In this document: positions 8,607 through 16,463 of the stretch, in pieces
Layout of the letters: each line of letters starts with the position of its first letter
Position numbering within the stretch: the first letter of the stretch is position 1
Assembly: GCF_021228795.1 (NCBI RefSeq)
Contig: NZ_CP089309.1
Coordinates: 5,577,501 to 5,641,500, forward strand
DNA length: 64,000 bases
Origin: Thiocapsa bogorovii
GTDB taxonomy: Bacteria > Pseudomonadota > Gammaproteobacteria > Chromatiales > Chromatiaceae
Reading direction: 5' to 3'
Program-made: the position numbers and the translations under genes
The notes under the pieces: generated by a model
What the model saw: only the letters and a program-made list of their open reading frames with translations
The model's database searches: none
Told to the model about the DNA's origin: nothing

Positions 8607-9485
8607 TCACCTCGACCCGGTCGCCGTGGCGTCGGCGGGTTTGGACACCAGCTCCGACAGCAGCAGCCCGTCCTGCGGGCTGAGCTCGTGACCGCCGGCC
8701 ACCACCCGGATGCTGGCCCGGCCATTCAGAGCGGGCACCCGGCGGAGATCCTGACTGGGTGCCGGCACGACCTGGTCGCCCGGCAGCCCGTATGCGGTCC
8801 CACGGACCACGGCGACGTAAACGATGTCAGGGTGCTGGCGACCATTGAGCCAGTACAGCAGGTTGCCGGGCGCCGGTGGGGCGAGGTCCGCGAGGACCCC
8901 GCGCGAAGACTGGACGGTGCGATACAGGTCGTCTCCCACCTTGCGCTTGACGAACCAGCGCTTGATCCCGCCGAGCAGCCCGCTGTCGTCGGTCGCATCC
9001 AGCGCCTCGGAGGCGCGCTCGGTACCCAGGTGGGGGGCGGCGATGGTGACCAGCCGGGTCACCGTGCCCGCGCCGTAGTTCACCAGTGCGAGCCGGGCCA
9101 CGACGCCGCCGGCCGAATGCCCGATGAGGTCGACCGTGTCCGTCGGGTGCCGTTGCGCGATCGCGCCCAGCATCCCACCGAGAAGGCGCGCCTGCTCCAT
9201 CAGCGGTGCGGTGGAGGGCAGGTCGACCGTGTATATCGCGAATCTCCCTGCGGGTAGCCCGACCGGCTCCAGCCGGACCCCGGACGGTGTGGACTGCCAG
9301 TTGCCGGCACGTTTCCAACCAGCCTGCGCCAACACCGGCAGAACTCCGCTTTGCAGCCAGGAAGCAGAGTCTCCGAGATAGCCGTGCACCAGCACCAGGA
9401 TCCGCGCGGCGCCGGCGGGGCCGGCAAACACCAGTCCCAGCGAGCAAAACAGGGCCAGCCACCACCGACCGCGCGGGAGCCTCAT
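8607..9485 (-). CDS. Secreted alpha/beta hydrolase (lipase-like)
   Basis: 292 residues from ATG 9485 with GGGAGG upstream. A signal peptide (WWLALFCSLGLVFAGPAGAA) is followed by an alpha/beta hydrolase fold: ILVLVHGYLGD (oxyanion region), the nucleophile elbow LIGHSAGG, and a likely catalytic His in VVAGGHELS near the C-terminus. It should act in the periplasm or outside on an ester; the substrate is unknown. Its ATG overlaps the stop of a truncated FAA-hydrolase reading frame, suggesting an operon that has lost its first gene. Confidence 0.75.
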   Translation of the reverse strand: MRLPRGRWWLALFCSLGLVFAGPAGAARILVLVHGYLGDSASWLQSGVLPVLAQAGWKRAGNWQSTPSGVRLEPVGLPAGRFAIYTVDLPSTAPLMEQARLLGGMLGAIAQRHPTDTVDLIGHSAGGVVARLALVNYGAGTVTRLVTIAAPHLGTERASEALDATDDSGLLGGIKRWFVKRKVGDDLYRTVQSSRGVLADLAPPAPGNLLYWLNGRQHPDIVYVAVVRGTAYGLPGDQVVPAPSQDLRRVPALNGRASIRVVAGGHELSPQDGLLLSELVSKPADATATGSR

Positions 9486-9600
9486 GCGATTTCCTCCCAG
9501 TTGGTCAGGCCGCCAATGCCTTCGACCTCGATGCTGACCCGGTCCCCGGCCACAAGGAACACCGGAGGTTGGCGCGGGAAACCCACCCCGACAGCTCAAA
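9482..9600 (-). pseudogene. Fumarylacetoacetate hydrolase family protein, 3' fragment
   Basis: The frame upstream of the hydrolase reads GVGFPRQPPVFLVAGDRV, SIEVEGIGGLTNWEEIA and stops in an ATGA overlapping the hydrolase start. This matches the last strands of FAH-family enzymes (GvG..r.PpvfLk.GD.v.ieieGiG.L.N). Sequence upstream of about 9600 no longer encodes the family, so the gene was truncated there. Confidence 0.7.
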
Positions 9601-9627
9601 TGACTTTAAATTTCGGGGGACTCACGC

Positions 9628-10650
9628 CTAAGTTAGCTCAAGCGTTTTGAGAAACTCCGCAAACGGCCCTTTCAGATCGGGATGTTTCAAGCTCTGCTTT
9701 ACCGTAGCGGAGAGATAGCCGAGCTTTGAGCCGCAGTCGTAGCGTTTACCTTCGAACTCGTATGCAAGCACGGTCTCATCCTCCAACAACATGGCGATCG
9801 CATCGGTCAACTGAATCTCGTCACCCGCCCCCCGCGGAATGTTCTCCAGTTTATCGAAAATGGCTGGCGTCAAAATGTAACGCCCGATCACCGCCAAATT
9901 GGAAGGCGCTTGGCCCGCTTTGGGCTTTTCAACGATCGCATCGACCAAACTTAAACGATCATTGATAACAGAAGCAGCGACAATGCCGTAATCTCCGGTT
10001 TCCGAGGGCTGTACTGTCTGAACGCCGAGCACCGTGCATTGCCGGTCCTCGAACACGGTCATCATTTGAGCAAGGCAACTCGATCGCCCGGCATCGATCA
10101 TGTCGTCAGCCAGGAGAACTGCGAAAGGCTCATCGCCAATGACCGCCTTGGCGCAGGCCACGGCATGACCGAGGCCCAAAGCCTCGGCCTGTCGGATGTA
10201 TACGCACGTAACATGAGGGGGTACGATGTTCCGGACAGTGGCCAGATCATCCCCCGCGCCGCGACTGGTTAACTCGGACTCCAATTCATAGGCCTTGTCA
10301 AAATGGTCCAATATAGCGCCCTTACTCCGTCCGACGATGAACACCATCACATCGATACCGGCCGCCACGGCTTCCTCGACGACGTATTGAACGAGCGGCT
10401 TGTCCACAACCGGCAGCATTTCCTTGGGACTCACCTTGGTTGCCGGCAAGAAGCGGGTGCCTAGGCCGGCAACGGGGAATTCCGCCTTCCTGACGACCTG
10501 TTTTCTCTCGGTCACGCAATGTTCCCGGGGCCGGTGACCCGCGGAGGACGTTTCCAGGATGTCAAGCTCCTTGGCAACCCGCCGCTTTTGCAAGGATGTC
10601 AATCGTCCCAACTGGGTGAGCAGCCCCTGGAATTCTTCTGTGTTCATCAA
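9628..10650 (-). CDS. galU: UTP-glucose-1-phosphate uridylyltransferase with foreign-looking N-terminus
   Basis: GalU makes UDP-glucose from glucose-1-phosphate and UTP for surface polysaccharides and osmoprotectants. The nucleotide-binding start is VVRKAEFPVAGLGTRFLPAT (from about residue 52) with SPKEMLPVVDKPL, followed by typical GalU motifs LGLGHAVACA, DDM and VEKPK. A normal GalU would start near GTG 10515 (296 residues). The open frame instead extends to an ATG at 10650, adding MNTEEFQGLLTQLGRLTSLQ and about 25 more residues. That resembles the N-terminus of IS1595-type transposases. Either GTG 10515 is used or a fusion protein is made. Confidence 0.85.
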   Translation of the reverse strand: MMNTEEFQGLLTQLGRLTSLQKRRVAKELDILETSSAGHRPREHCVTERKQVVRKAEFPVAGLGTRFLPATKVSPKEMLPVVDKPLVQYVVEEAVAAGIDVMVFIVGRSKGAILDHFDKAYELESELTSRGAGDDLATVRNIVPPHVTCVYIRQAEALGLGHAVACAKAVIGDEPFAVLLADDMIDAGRSSCLAQMMTVFEDRQCTVLGVQTVQPSETGDYGIVAASVINDRLSLVDAIVEKPKAGQAPSNLAVIGRYILTPAIFDKLENIPRGAGDEIQLTDAIAMLLEDETVLAYEFEGKRYDCGSKLGYLSATVKQSLKHPDLKGPFAEFLKTLELT

Positions 10651-11064
10651 GCCCCCGCTAGATCTCTGAGGTTCCTGAGGTTCTGAGGTTCTGAGGTTGG
10701 GTTAACCGGATAGTGCGAAAGACGCTGTCCGGAGAACCTGTGCCCGCCTAAATGAAACGCCGTTCGGCTGTTCGGCACGAGAGAGATCCATCGGAAGCAC
10801 TTCAAGGACGCGATGGCATGCCGGATTACCAATTTCAGGGAATCCTTCTCGATCAAAAGCGTCTCTTAGGCCGCCAAGTCGACGATTTTTCAGCGCATCC
10901 GGTTGATTTCATGAATAACATCCATGGCATTCTTAAAGGTGCTTTCGGTCTGATCCGGGCAGCCGAACCTGAGTTTCGGTGCCTGTGTCTGAGCGTGCGG
11001 GCGTCCCTGCCCGGTTCCGATGTACCGCCGGCACCCTTGAGTGCCGTCCGGAAATGTCCAGCAC
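10651..11064. other. Intergenic region with a short CTGAGGTT repeat, no supported gene
   Basis: Next to galU (10664-10701) the 8-base word CTGAGGTT occurs four times in a near-tandem run with 0-1 base spacing. The rest, to 11064, has frames of up to 130 codons on the plus strand but without homology, initiation signals or sensible composition; I regard it as non-coding. It may hold the galU promoter (minus strand) but no clear -35/-10 was identified. Confidence 0.5.
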
Positions 11065-11490
11065 CTATTCGACAACCAGGTTGTTCTCCACCGATGTCAC
11101 ACCCTGGTTTTTTCGTGCCACCTCCGCCGCCCGCTCGAGACTGAGCTGTGAATCGACGGTCCCGTTCAGTGTCACCACGCCGTCGGTGGTGGTCACCTCA
11201 ATCTGCAAGACCTTCAGTGCCGGCTCCGCAAGGATTTCAGCCTTGATCTTGGCGGTGATCGCCGAGTCTTGCAGATAGTTCTTGGCTGTTTCGGCCTTCT
11301 CGTCCATGGACTCCTTGGTCGCCTCGAGCTGATTCCCCATTCGCTCAGCGGTCTGATCCATCTTGCGGCCGGCCTCCTCGGCGCCGTCCTCCTTGTCACA
11401 GCCAGCCAGTCCGAGACTGGCCGACAGGCAGGCGGCGACAACAAGGATTCCTGACACGGTCAGGGAGGTGTGAGCATTCTTCTTTCGCAT
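11065..11490 (-). CDS. BON-domain lipoprotein
   Basis: 141 residues from ATG 11490 with GAGG upstream. The signal peptide ends in a lipobox (LGLAGC). A charged helical linker (about 33-70) precedes one BON domain (SAITAKIKAEILAEPALKVL, EVTTTDGVVTLNGTVDSQLS). BON domains bind phospholipid surfaces in periplasmic OsmY/YraP-like proteins that respond to osmotic or envelope stress. It is followed on the same strand by small stress-type proteins (CsbD, DUF3309 family). Confidence 0.8.
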   Translation of the reverse strand: MRKKNAHTSLTVSGILVVAACLSASLGLAGCDKEDGAEEAGRKMDQTAERMGNQLEATKESMDEKAETAKNYLQDSAITAKIKAEILAEPALKVLQIEVTTTDGVVTLNGTVDSQLSLERAAEVARKNQGVTSVENNLVVE

Positions 11491-11552
11491 GGATGAGTCC
11501 TCAGTGGGTTCGTTGGGAGTCGCGGCGAAGCACGGCCAACATGTCACCGTGC

Positions 11553-11711
11553 TTAGATTCTGCCAAGCAAGAACAGGATCAGCACGACGACCAGGATGAG
11601 GCCGATCACGCCGCTCGGCGCATAACCCCAACCACGGCTATGCGGCCAGGTCGGAATGACACCTACCAGGATGAGAATCAGAACGACGAGTAAGATGGTA
11701 CCGAGTGACAT
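11553..11711 (-). CDS. DUF3309 family small membrane protein
   Basis: 52 residues from ATG 11711 with GGGAG upstream. Two hydrophobic segments (LGTILLVVLILILVGVIP and VIGLILVVVLILFLLGRI) flank a conserved WPHSRGWGYAPSG loop, the hallmark I recall for DUF3309. Function is unknown; the genes commonly sit among small stress-related proteins. It is 62 bp upstream of the BON lipoprotein and on the same strand. Confidence 0.8.
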   Translation of the reverse strand: MSLGTILLVVLILILVGVIPTWPHSRGWGYAPSGVIGLILVVVLILFLLGRI

Positions 11712-11929
11712 GGTCGTACTCCCATTCGCGAACACGCGTTAAACGAACTGCCATTCCAGGATGGGACGACGTTGTGATTGGAATGGTCGCTCACCTGGAT
11801 CGATGTCGGATGTGTCGGATGAATGCCAAGAGCCGTTGAGCGATCACCTTCGACAAACTCCAGACAGGTCGATTTCCAGCAGCGAGACCGCCTGTCTAGA
11901 CGCCTTTATACGCCTCGGTAAAGCGCGTC

Positions 11930-12127
11930 TTAGCTGTCTTTCTTGATCTCCGCCGCAACATCCTTGATCTCCGCCTCGACATCACCGACGCCCGCCTGGA
12001 TCTTGCCTGCATCCTTTTGGAGCTTTCCTTCGACTTCCAGCTCTTCGTTGCCGATGACATGACCGGTGACTTCTTTCACCTTGCCTTTGGCCTCTTCGTA
12101 CCGACCCTTGATCTGTTGTTTGTTCAT
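11930..12127 (-). CDS. CsbD-family stress protein
   Basis: 65 residues from ATG 12127 (AGGA upstream). The sequence MNKQQIKGRYEEAKGKVKEV followed by VTGHVIGNEELEVEGKLQKD is typical of the CsbD/YjbJ family: small, very hydrophilic, helical proteins abundant under general stress. Its extension EAEIKDVAAEIKKDS is slightly longer than the usual core. No mechanism is known. Confidence 0.85.
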   Translation of the reverse strand: MNKQQIKGRYEEAKGKVKEVTGHVIGNEELEVEGKLQKDAGKIQAGVGDVEAEIKDVAAEIKKDS

Positions 12128-12581
12128 GTGTCTGTCCTGTCGATAAATGGAGCCATCAACCCGGCGCGGAATGTGATTTCCCGACGCTTGAGGCGAAGAA
12201 TGCGCGCACGATTGATGGCCGTCTGTTCGGAAACGTACATAGAGGAAACATTTTCTTTTGTGCCCTGCCGAACCGACGGCTCCGGACGCTTCGGTCACGC
12301 TCTCGGTGGAGCGAGATGCAACGACGCTCACGTGACGGCGGTCGGCTTGGCCGCGGGTCGGCAAAGTGAGTCCTGATCCTAATCCTGCAGAGGCATCCTC
12401 GATGAGCCAATGCGAAAGCGTTTTCGGGGCTTCGGCCCCCGACCGACTCACTCGCCTGATTCAGAAGCGGGTCTTCGGCGACCGCGTCGAAATCCAGTCG
12501 GAAATTCGCCGGTGTGGCGGTCGCACCGATCGCCTTGGCGCCGAAGAGCGGGCGGTGAAAGTTCGGCAAATTCCGGGGACA
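12128..12581. other. Intergenic region upstream of the group II intron
   Basis: No supported gene. A minus-strand frame of 303 codons crosses this region and the intron but lacks homology. Just before the intron (12565-12580) is GGCAAATTCCGGGGAC, a motif of the kind found at ends of REP/RAYT units; a RAYT remnant lies on the far side of the intron at 14574-14858. Confidence 0.4.
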
Positions 12582-14447
12582 GTGCGGCCTGGCAAGGCCG
12601 CGTGTTCTAGCGGGTGGAACTCCCGCCTGGGTAATCGCTAGCCACGAGCCCGGTATCGAGCCTTGCGGCGCGGCTGGTAACAGCCGCGTCGATGCGTAGG
12701 CACGACAGCAGGCGAGGTGCAAAGGTAACGGGTGGAGCCGACCTTGAAGGTGTTGAGCCCCGAAACATTTGGTCGGGAGTGCCGACGGGTTTGTCCCTCC
12801 GGCAGGCAACAGTCCGTGTCGCGTCATGGCGAGTGGCACGGGTACTCCCCGGGTCCGAGGCCGTATCGAGCCTGACATCGAGAGCACGCGGTAACCAGGG
12901 AGATCCGTGTATCGGTCCGTCGGAGGCGGGCACCCGCGAACAAGTGTCAAAAGCGAGGACGCGGGCAGCGATGCGCGGAAGTCGGAGCCACCTATAGTAG
13001 CGTTGATACCCGGTAATGCGGGCGGAGCGAAGGGGTGGCGGTTTGAGACAACGCAAGAGTGAAACACGGCCCTACACCGAGAGGACTCTGACCGTGACCA
13101 GCAAGCTTGAGCGTTTCACACTGATGGCGCGCGCGGAACCGCACACGCGGTTCACGTCCCTGATGGGCATGTTGTTTGACCCGGAGGGGTTGCGCGAAAG
13201 CTTCGAGCGCCAGGACGGACGCAAGGCGCCCGGAGTCGACGGGGTTAGGAAGGACGACTATGCAGTGGGTCTGGACGCGCGTCTGGAGGATCTGTCGGCA
13301 CGGATTCGCCGTCTGGGGTACCGGCCGTTGCCGGTGCGGCGCACCTACATCCCGAAAGGGGACGGCCGTTATCGGCCGTTGGGGGTGCCGAGCTTCGAGG
13401 ACCGCCTGGTCCAAGATCGCCTCGGCCGCATCCTTCAGGCCATTTGGGAGCCGGAGTTTCGGGACTGCTCGTTCGGGTTTCGGCCGGGTCGCAGCGCGCA
13501 CGATGCGCTGCGCCGGGTGGCCGAGGTCATCACCAACGGGCGCACGCAGTGGGTGGTGGAGGCGGACATCAAAGGCTTCTTTGATCATCTGTCACACTCC
13601 CACCTCATGGACTTCCTGGAGCACCGCATCGGCGATCCCAATCTGTTGCGGATCGTGCGGCGGTTCCTGAAGGCCGGCATCATGGAGGACGGCGCGCTCA
13701 CGGCCAGTGAAGAGGGCGCCCCGCAAGGGGGTCTGGTCTCGCCCGTGCTGAGCAATATCTACCTGCACTACGTCCTCGACCTCTGGTTCGAGAAACGGTT
13801 TGCGGTGACGTGCACGGGAAGGGCGTACCTGATTCGCTACGCCGACGACTACGTGGCCTGCTTCGAGTACGAAGGCGATGCACGGGCCTTTCTCACCGAG
13901 ATGACCGCACGGCTGGCGCAGTTCGACCTGGAGGTCGAGCCGAGCAAAACGGCGCTGCTGCGTTTCGGCAGCGACCAGCTGGGTCGGACGCGGGCGGAGA
14001 CGCCCGGACCGCGTACCTTCAGCTTCCTCGGCTTCACTCACTGTGTCGGGAAGAGCCGGCGGGGGCGCTTTGTTGTCGGGCGTAAGAGCGACGGCAAGCG
14101 GGTCGGCAAGAAGCTCAAGCTCCTGAGCGAGCGTCTGCGGGGGTTGCGGGCGCGAGGCGGGCGGGCGATGGTGGCGTACCTGATCCGGCATCTGCGCGGA
14201 CACATCCAGTATTACGGTGTGAGCGGCAATAGCCGGGGCGTATCGGGTTACCTTTACGCCGCAACGGGCCTGTTGTTCAAATGGCTCAACCGGCGCAGCC
14301 AACGTCGCTCGTTGACCTGGAAGCGCTTCTACGCGGTCATCAAGCCCATGCTCCCGACGGCGCGGATCATTCACGACCTCTACCCCGTTCCTTGGTGGAA
14401 GACTCAAGCTGGGAGCCGGATGGTGTAACACTCCAAGTCCGGTTCTG
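12582..14447 (+). mobile_element. Group II intron (ribozyme plus maturase)
   Basis: The 5' end fits GTGCGGCCTGGCAAGGCCGC at 12582, followed by about 500 bp of structured, non-coding sequence with many short complementary stems and conserved-looking segments such as GGTAATCGCTAG and ACGAGCCCGGTATCGAGCC. The maturase lies in the position of domain IV. A domain V-like hairpin, GAGCCGGATG...AAGTCCGGTTCTG, spans 14413-14447, and the maturase stop falls inside it. Domain VI and the exact 3' splice site were not resolved but should follow within tens of bases. The intron lies in an intergenic stretch, not in a recognisable gene. Confidence 0.65.
13094..14428 (+). CDS. ltrA: Group II intron reverse transcriptase/maturase
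   Basis: 444 residues from GTG 13094, with GAGAGGA upstream; an ATG 78 bp earlier would add 26 residues. Reverse transcriptase blocks are intact: GVDGVRKDDY, RPLGVPSFEDRLVQDRLGRI, FGFRPGRSAHDAL, EADIKGFFDHL, APQGGLVSPVLSNIYLHYVL and the catalytic LIRYADDYV. The maturase (X) domain follows (GHIQYYGVSGNSRG). No HNH endonuclease domain is present, so second-strand priming would need another route, as in endonuclease-less intron classes. It splices and mobilises the surrounding intron. Confidence 0.85.
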   Translation: MTSKLERFTLMARAEPHTRFTSLMGMLFDPEGLRESFERQDGRKAPGVDGVRKDDYAVGLDARLEDLSARIRRLGYRPLPVRRTYIPKGDGRYRPLGVPSFEDRLVQDRLGRILQAIWEPEFRDCSFGFRPGRSAHDALRRVAEVITNGRTQWVVEADIKGFFDHLSHSHLMDFLEHRIGDPNLLRIVRRFLKAGIMEDGALTASEEGAPQGGLVSPVLSNIYLHYVLDLWFEKRFAVTCTGRAYLIRYADDYVACFEYEGDARAFLTEMTARLAQFDLEVEPSKTALLRFGSDQLGRTRAETPGPRTFSFLGFTHCVGKSRRGRFVVGRKSDGKRVGKKLKLLSERLRGLRARGGRAMVAYLIRHLRGHIQYYGVSGNSRGVSGYLYAATGLLFKWLNRRSQRRSLTWKRFYAVIKPMLPTARIIHDLYPVPWWKTQAGSRMV

Positions 14448-14573
14448 CGAGGAGCCGGGAACAAACCGTCGTATGGCCGAGATCATGTGGCACCGCCGGG
14501 AAACCAGGCGGCAAACAGAGAACACAAACATCAGCCTAACCGACGGTGAGGACCCGGCTTACTCTCCGGTGAC

Positions 14574-14858
14574 CTAACGCTGTTCCGGCGGCTCGAAGAG
14601 CTCCAGGGTGTGACCGTCCCGCTGCCGCGGCTTCGGTCTTGGTTGTTGTCGCTTAAGTGCGCGCTGGAGGCGTTGCTCCAGCGCTTCGACAAAGGCGTCC
14701 GGACCGAGCGGCCGGCGGGTGCTGGCATGCGCGTGCAGCAAGCCGCCGATGTCCGAACCGTCAGGCTCGCCGATGAATCGATCCCAGTCAGATCTCAACG
14801 CGAGCAGCGGACATGCCATCACGAGTTGATCGTCCGCTCCCGTCAAAGGCGTCACCAT
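14574..14858 (-). pseudogene. REP-associated tyrosine transposase (RAYT), C-terminal remnant
   Basis: The minus-strand frame (TGADDQLVMACPLLALRSDW ... LLHAHASTRRPLGPDAFVEA ... LEQRLQRALKRQ) matches the C-terminus of RAYT/IS200-like transposases, which read H..GrplGd..Fv..LE..lgR.L. The catalytic HUH and tyrosine region should lie upstream (above 14858) but is absent, so the gene is 5'-truncated. It lies just 3' of the group II intron. Confidence 0.6.
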
Positions 14859-14912
14859 TTAGCTGACCCGATTTGCGCGCAGCCTCGACTCCCAGCATGC
14901 TTGCACTCGAAT

Positions 14913-15590
14913 ATGACCCGCATGGCTCTATGCCTGTGCCTTGGTTTGTTGGGTGCCGGTTGCGGCCCTCGCCTGGCAACGAAGGCGGACAATGTCGCTC
15001 ATGTGCCCAACCCGATGCTCAATGCAAACTACTCTGAAGACGCAGAGGTCCCGTTCGTTATGGAACCAAAAACGGCGAAGGCAGATGGTTCCAGGCAGGC
15101 CAACTTTGAGTCAGAGAGCGCATCGCGCCGGACACGGGATATGGCAGATTGGGTGGTCAGTTCAAGGGACAATCTCAACCAGCCGTTCGCGATTGTCGAT
15201 AAAGTAAACGCCAAGGTCTATGTATTCGGCGTGGACGGACGGCTACACGGAGCAGCGCCCGTGCTGCTTGGACTCGCGCAAGGTGATCACTCCGTCCCCG
15301 GCATTGGTAACATGCGGCTATCACGAATTCCCTCAACGGAGCGTACGACGCCGGCGGGTCGTTTCGTGACGTCAATGGGCCGCAATTCCCATGGTAAGGA
15401 AATACTTTGGCTGGACTACGAAAATGCCATCTCCATGCATCCGGTCATTACAAGCAACCCCAAAGAGCGCCGGGCGGAGCGCCTGGAGACTCCAACGCCG
15501 CTTGATAACCGTATCTCGTTTGGCTGCATCAATGTTCCCGTGAACTTCTTCAAGAAAGTGATATACAGCAAGTTTTCCGGGACGGTTTGA
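14913..15590 (+). CDS. L,D-transpeptidase-family lipoprotein
   Basis: 225 residues from ATG 14913 (a second in-frame ATG is at 14922). The N-terminus is a lipoprotein signal (MALCLCLGLLGAGC). Toward the C-terminus is a YkuD-like catalytic region: AISMHPVITS and then RISFGCINVPVNFFKKVI, where SFGCINV supplies the cysteine of the S/T-x-G-C motif. A Phe replaces the usual His before GC in SHGC, as in a variant subgroup. Active members cross-link peptidoglycan or attach proteins to it in the periplasm. It stands alone. Confidence 0.7.
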   Translation: MTRMALCLCLGLLGAGCGPRLATKADNVAHVPNPMLNANYSEDAEVPFVMEPKTAKADGSRQANFESESASRRTRDMADWVVSSRDNLNQPFAIVDKVNAKVYVFGVDGRLHGAAPVLLGLAQGDHSVPGIGNMRLSRIPSTERTTPAGRFVTSMGRNSHGKEILWLDYENAISMHPVITSNPKERRAERLETPTPLDNRISFGCINVPVNFFKKVIYSKFSGTV

Positions 15591-15695
15591 AGCCTTTTCC
15601 AGGCGACACTTGGAAATCCTTTGGATCGATTTCAGTCTTCATGATTTATGAGTTGTTCCCGCGTTGTCATAAGAGACTGAAGTTTGTCGTTTTCC

Positions 15696-16026
15696 TCAGG
15701 CAACCAGCCCCATGACTGCAGCGATGAGGGGATTTCGGGTGCCGTGGCCGGGATCGTCGCAGTCGACCCCGAAACCCACGTCGGCGAGATCATGGGCGAG
15801 CGCTCGGCGCACATCGGCGAAGGCATATTCGGTCCGGCGCGCGGCGGCGTATCGCCGCGCGGGGGCCTGTTCCAAACTGGCCGCGTAGATCCAGGTGATG
15901 GTGGTCGCCACCATACAGAAGTGCAGATGGTTGGTGACGGCATCGGGGTTGCGCGTCTGTGTCTGGGCACTGCCGATCTACTGCTTGATTTCTCTGAATC
16001 CGGCTTCGATACCCCATCACGAAAAC
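15696..16026 (-). pseudogene. IS4-family transposase, C-terminal segment of a split gene
   Basis: Reads IEAGFREIKQ, a TAG stop, then IGSAQTQTRNPDAVTNHLHF, CMVATTITWIYAASLEQAP and DVRRALAHDLADVGFG to a stop at 15696. This is the end of a DDE transposase, with the catalytic Glu in the IEAGF motif. It continues the segment at 18432-19022, which ends in YGARWKIE, suggesting that the recombinase element between them was inserted into this gene. The internal stop shows later decay. Confidence 0.65.
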
Positions 16027-16118
16027 CGCCATAGATGCGTTTTTGACAACCCCCGAAACGTCACCAATACTGGATTGTAGGGCGTTGTTGGAACTTGCGA
16101 AATGGCTGGATCACCGGC

Positions 16119-16463
16119 ATGACGCGCAAGGCTCCGATCGATTGGAGCACACTGCCGCCGCGGCAGCGAGAGCGCCTGATTGTCCTGCTGAGTCGCTTGG
16201 TCGAACATCGGCTGAGCGCGACCGGGACGGCAGAGGAGAACGCCGATGAGCACCGTCCTCTCGCCCGTGTACCGTGCGCCGATCAACCCGACGTACGGCA
16301 AGATCCAGTCCTCGCATCTGCAGCGCCAGGCCGTGGTCTATGTGCGCCAATCGACGCTGCAGCAAGTGGAGCGCCACCAGGAGTCGACCCGGCTGCAGTA
16401 CGCCTTGGTGGATCGGGCGGTGGAGCTGGGCTGGTCGCCCTCGCAGATCCTCCTGATCGATGA
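16119..16463 (+). CDS. Small protein upstream of the recombinase (uncertain)
   Basis: An ATG at 16119 opens a frame beginning MTRKAPIDWSTLPPRQRERL, IVLLSRLVEHRLSATG. Its IDWs.LP..QRerLi.lL..L pattern is typical of small proteins encoded just before recombinases of this kind. The frame lacks a timely stop and overlaps the recombinase by about 218 bp, so the real C-terminus may have been lost. Low confidence that it is expressed. Confidence 0.3.
   Translation: MTRKAPIDWSTLPPRQRERLIVLLSRLVEHRLSATGTAEENADEHRPLARVPCADQPDVRQDPVLASAAPGRGLCAPIDAAASGAPPGVDPAAVRLGGSGGGAGLVALADPPDR

Noticed and set aside
10752-11144. 130-codon frame upstream of the BON lipoprotein
   Set aside because: No homology, no ribosome site and proline runs at the end; treated as non-coding.
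12156-13067. 303-codon minus-strand frame across the intron 5' region
   Set aside because: It crosses the structured intron RNA region and has no recognisable domain or start signal.
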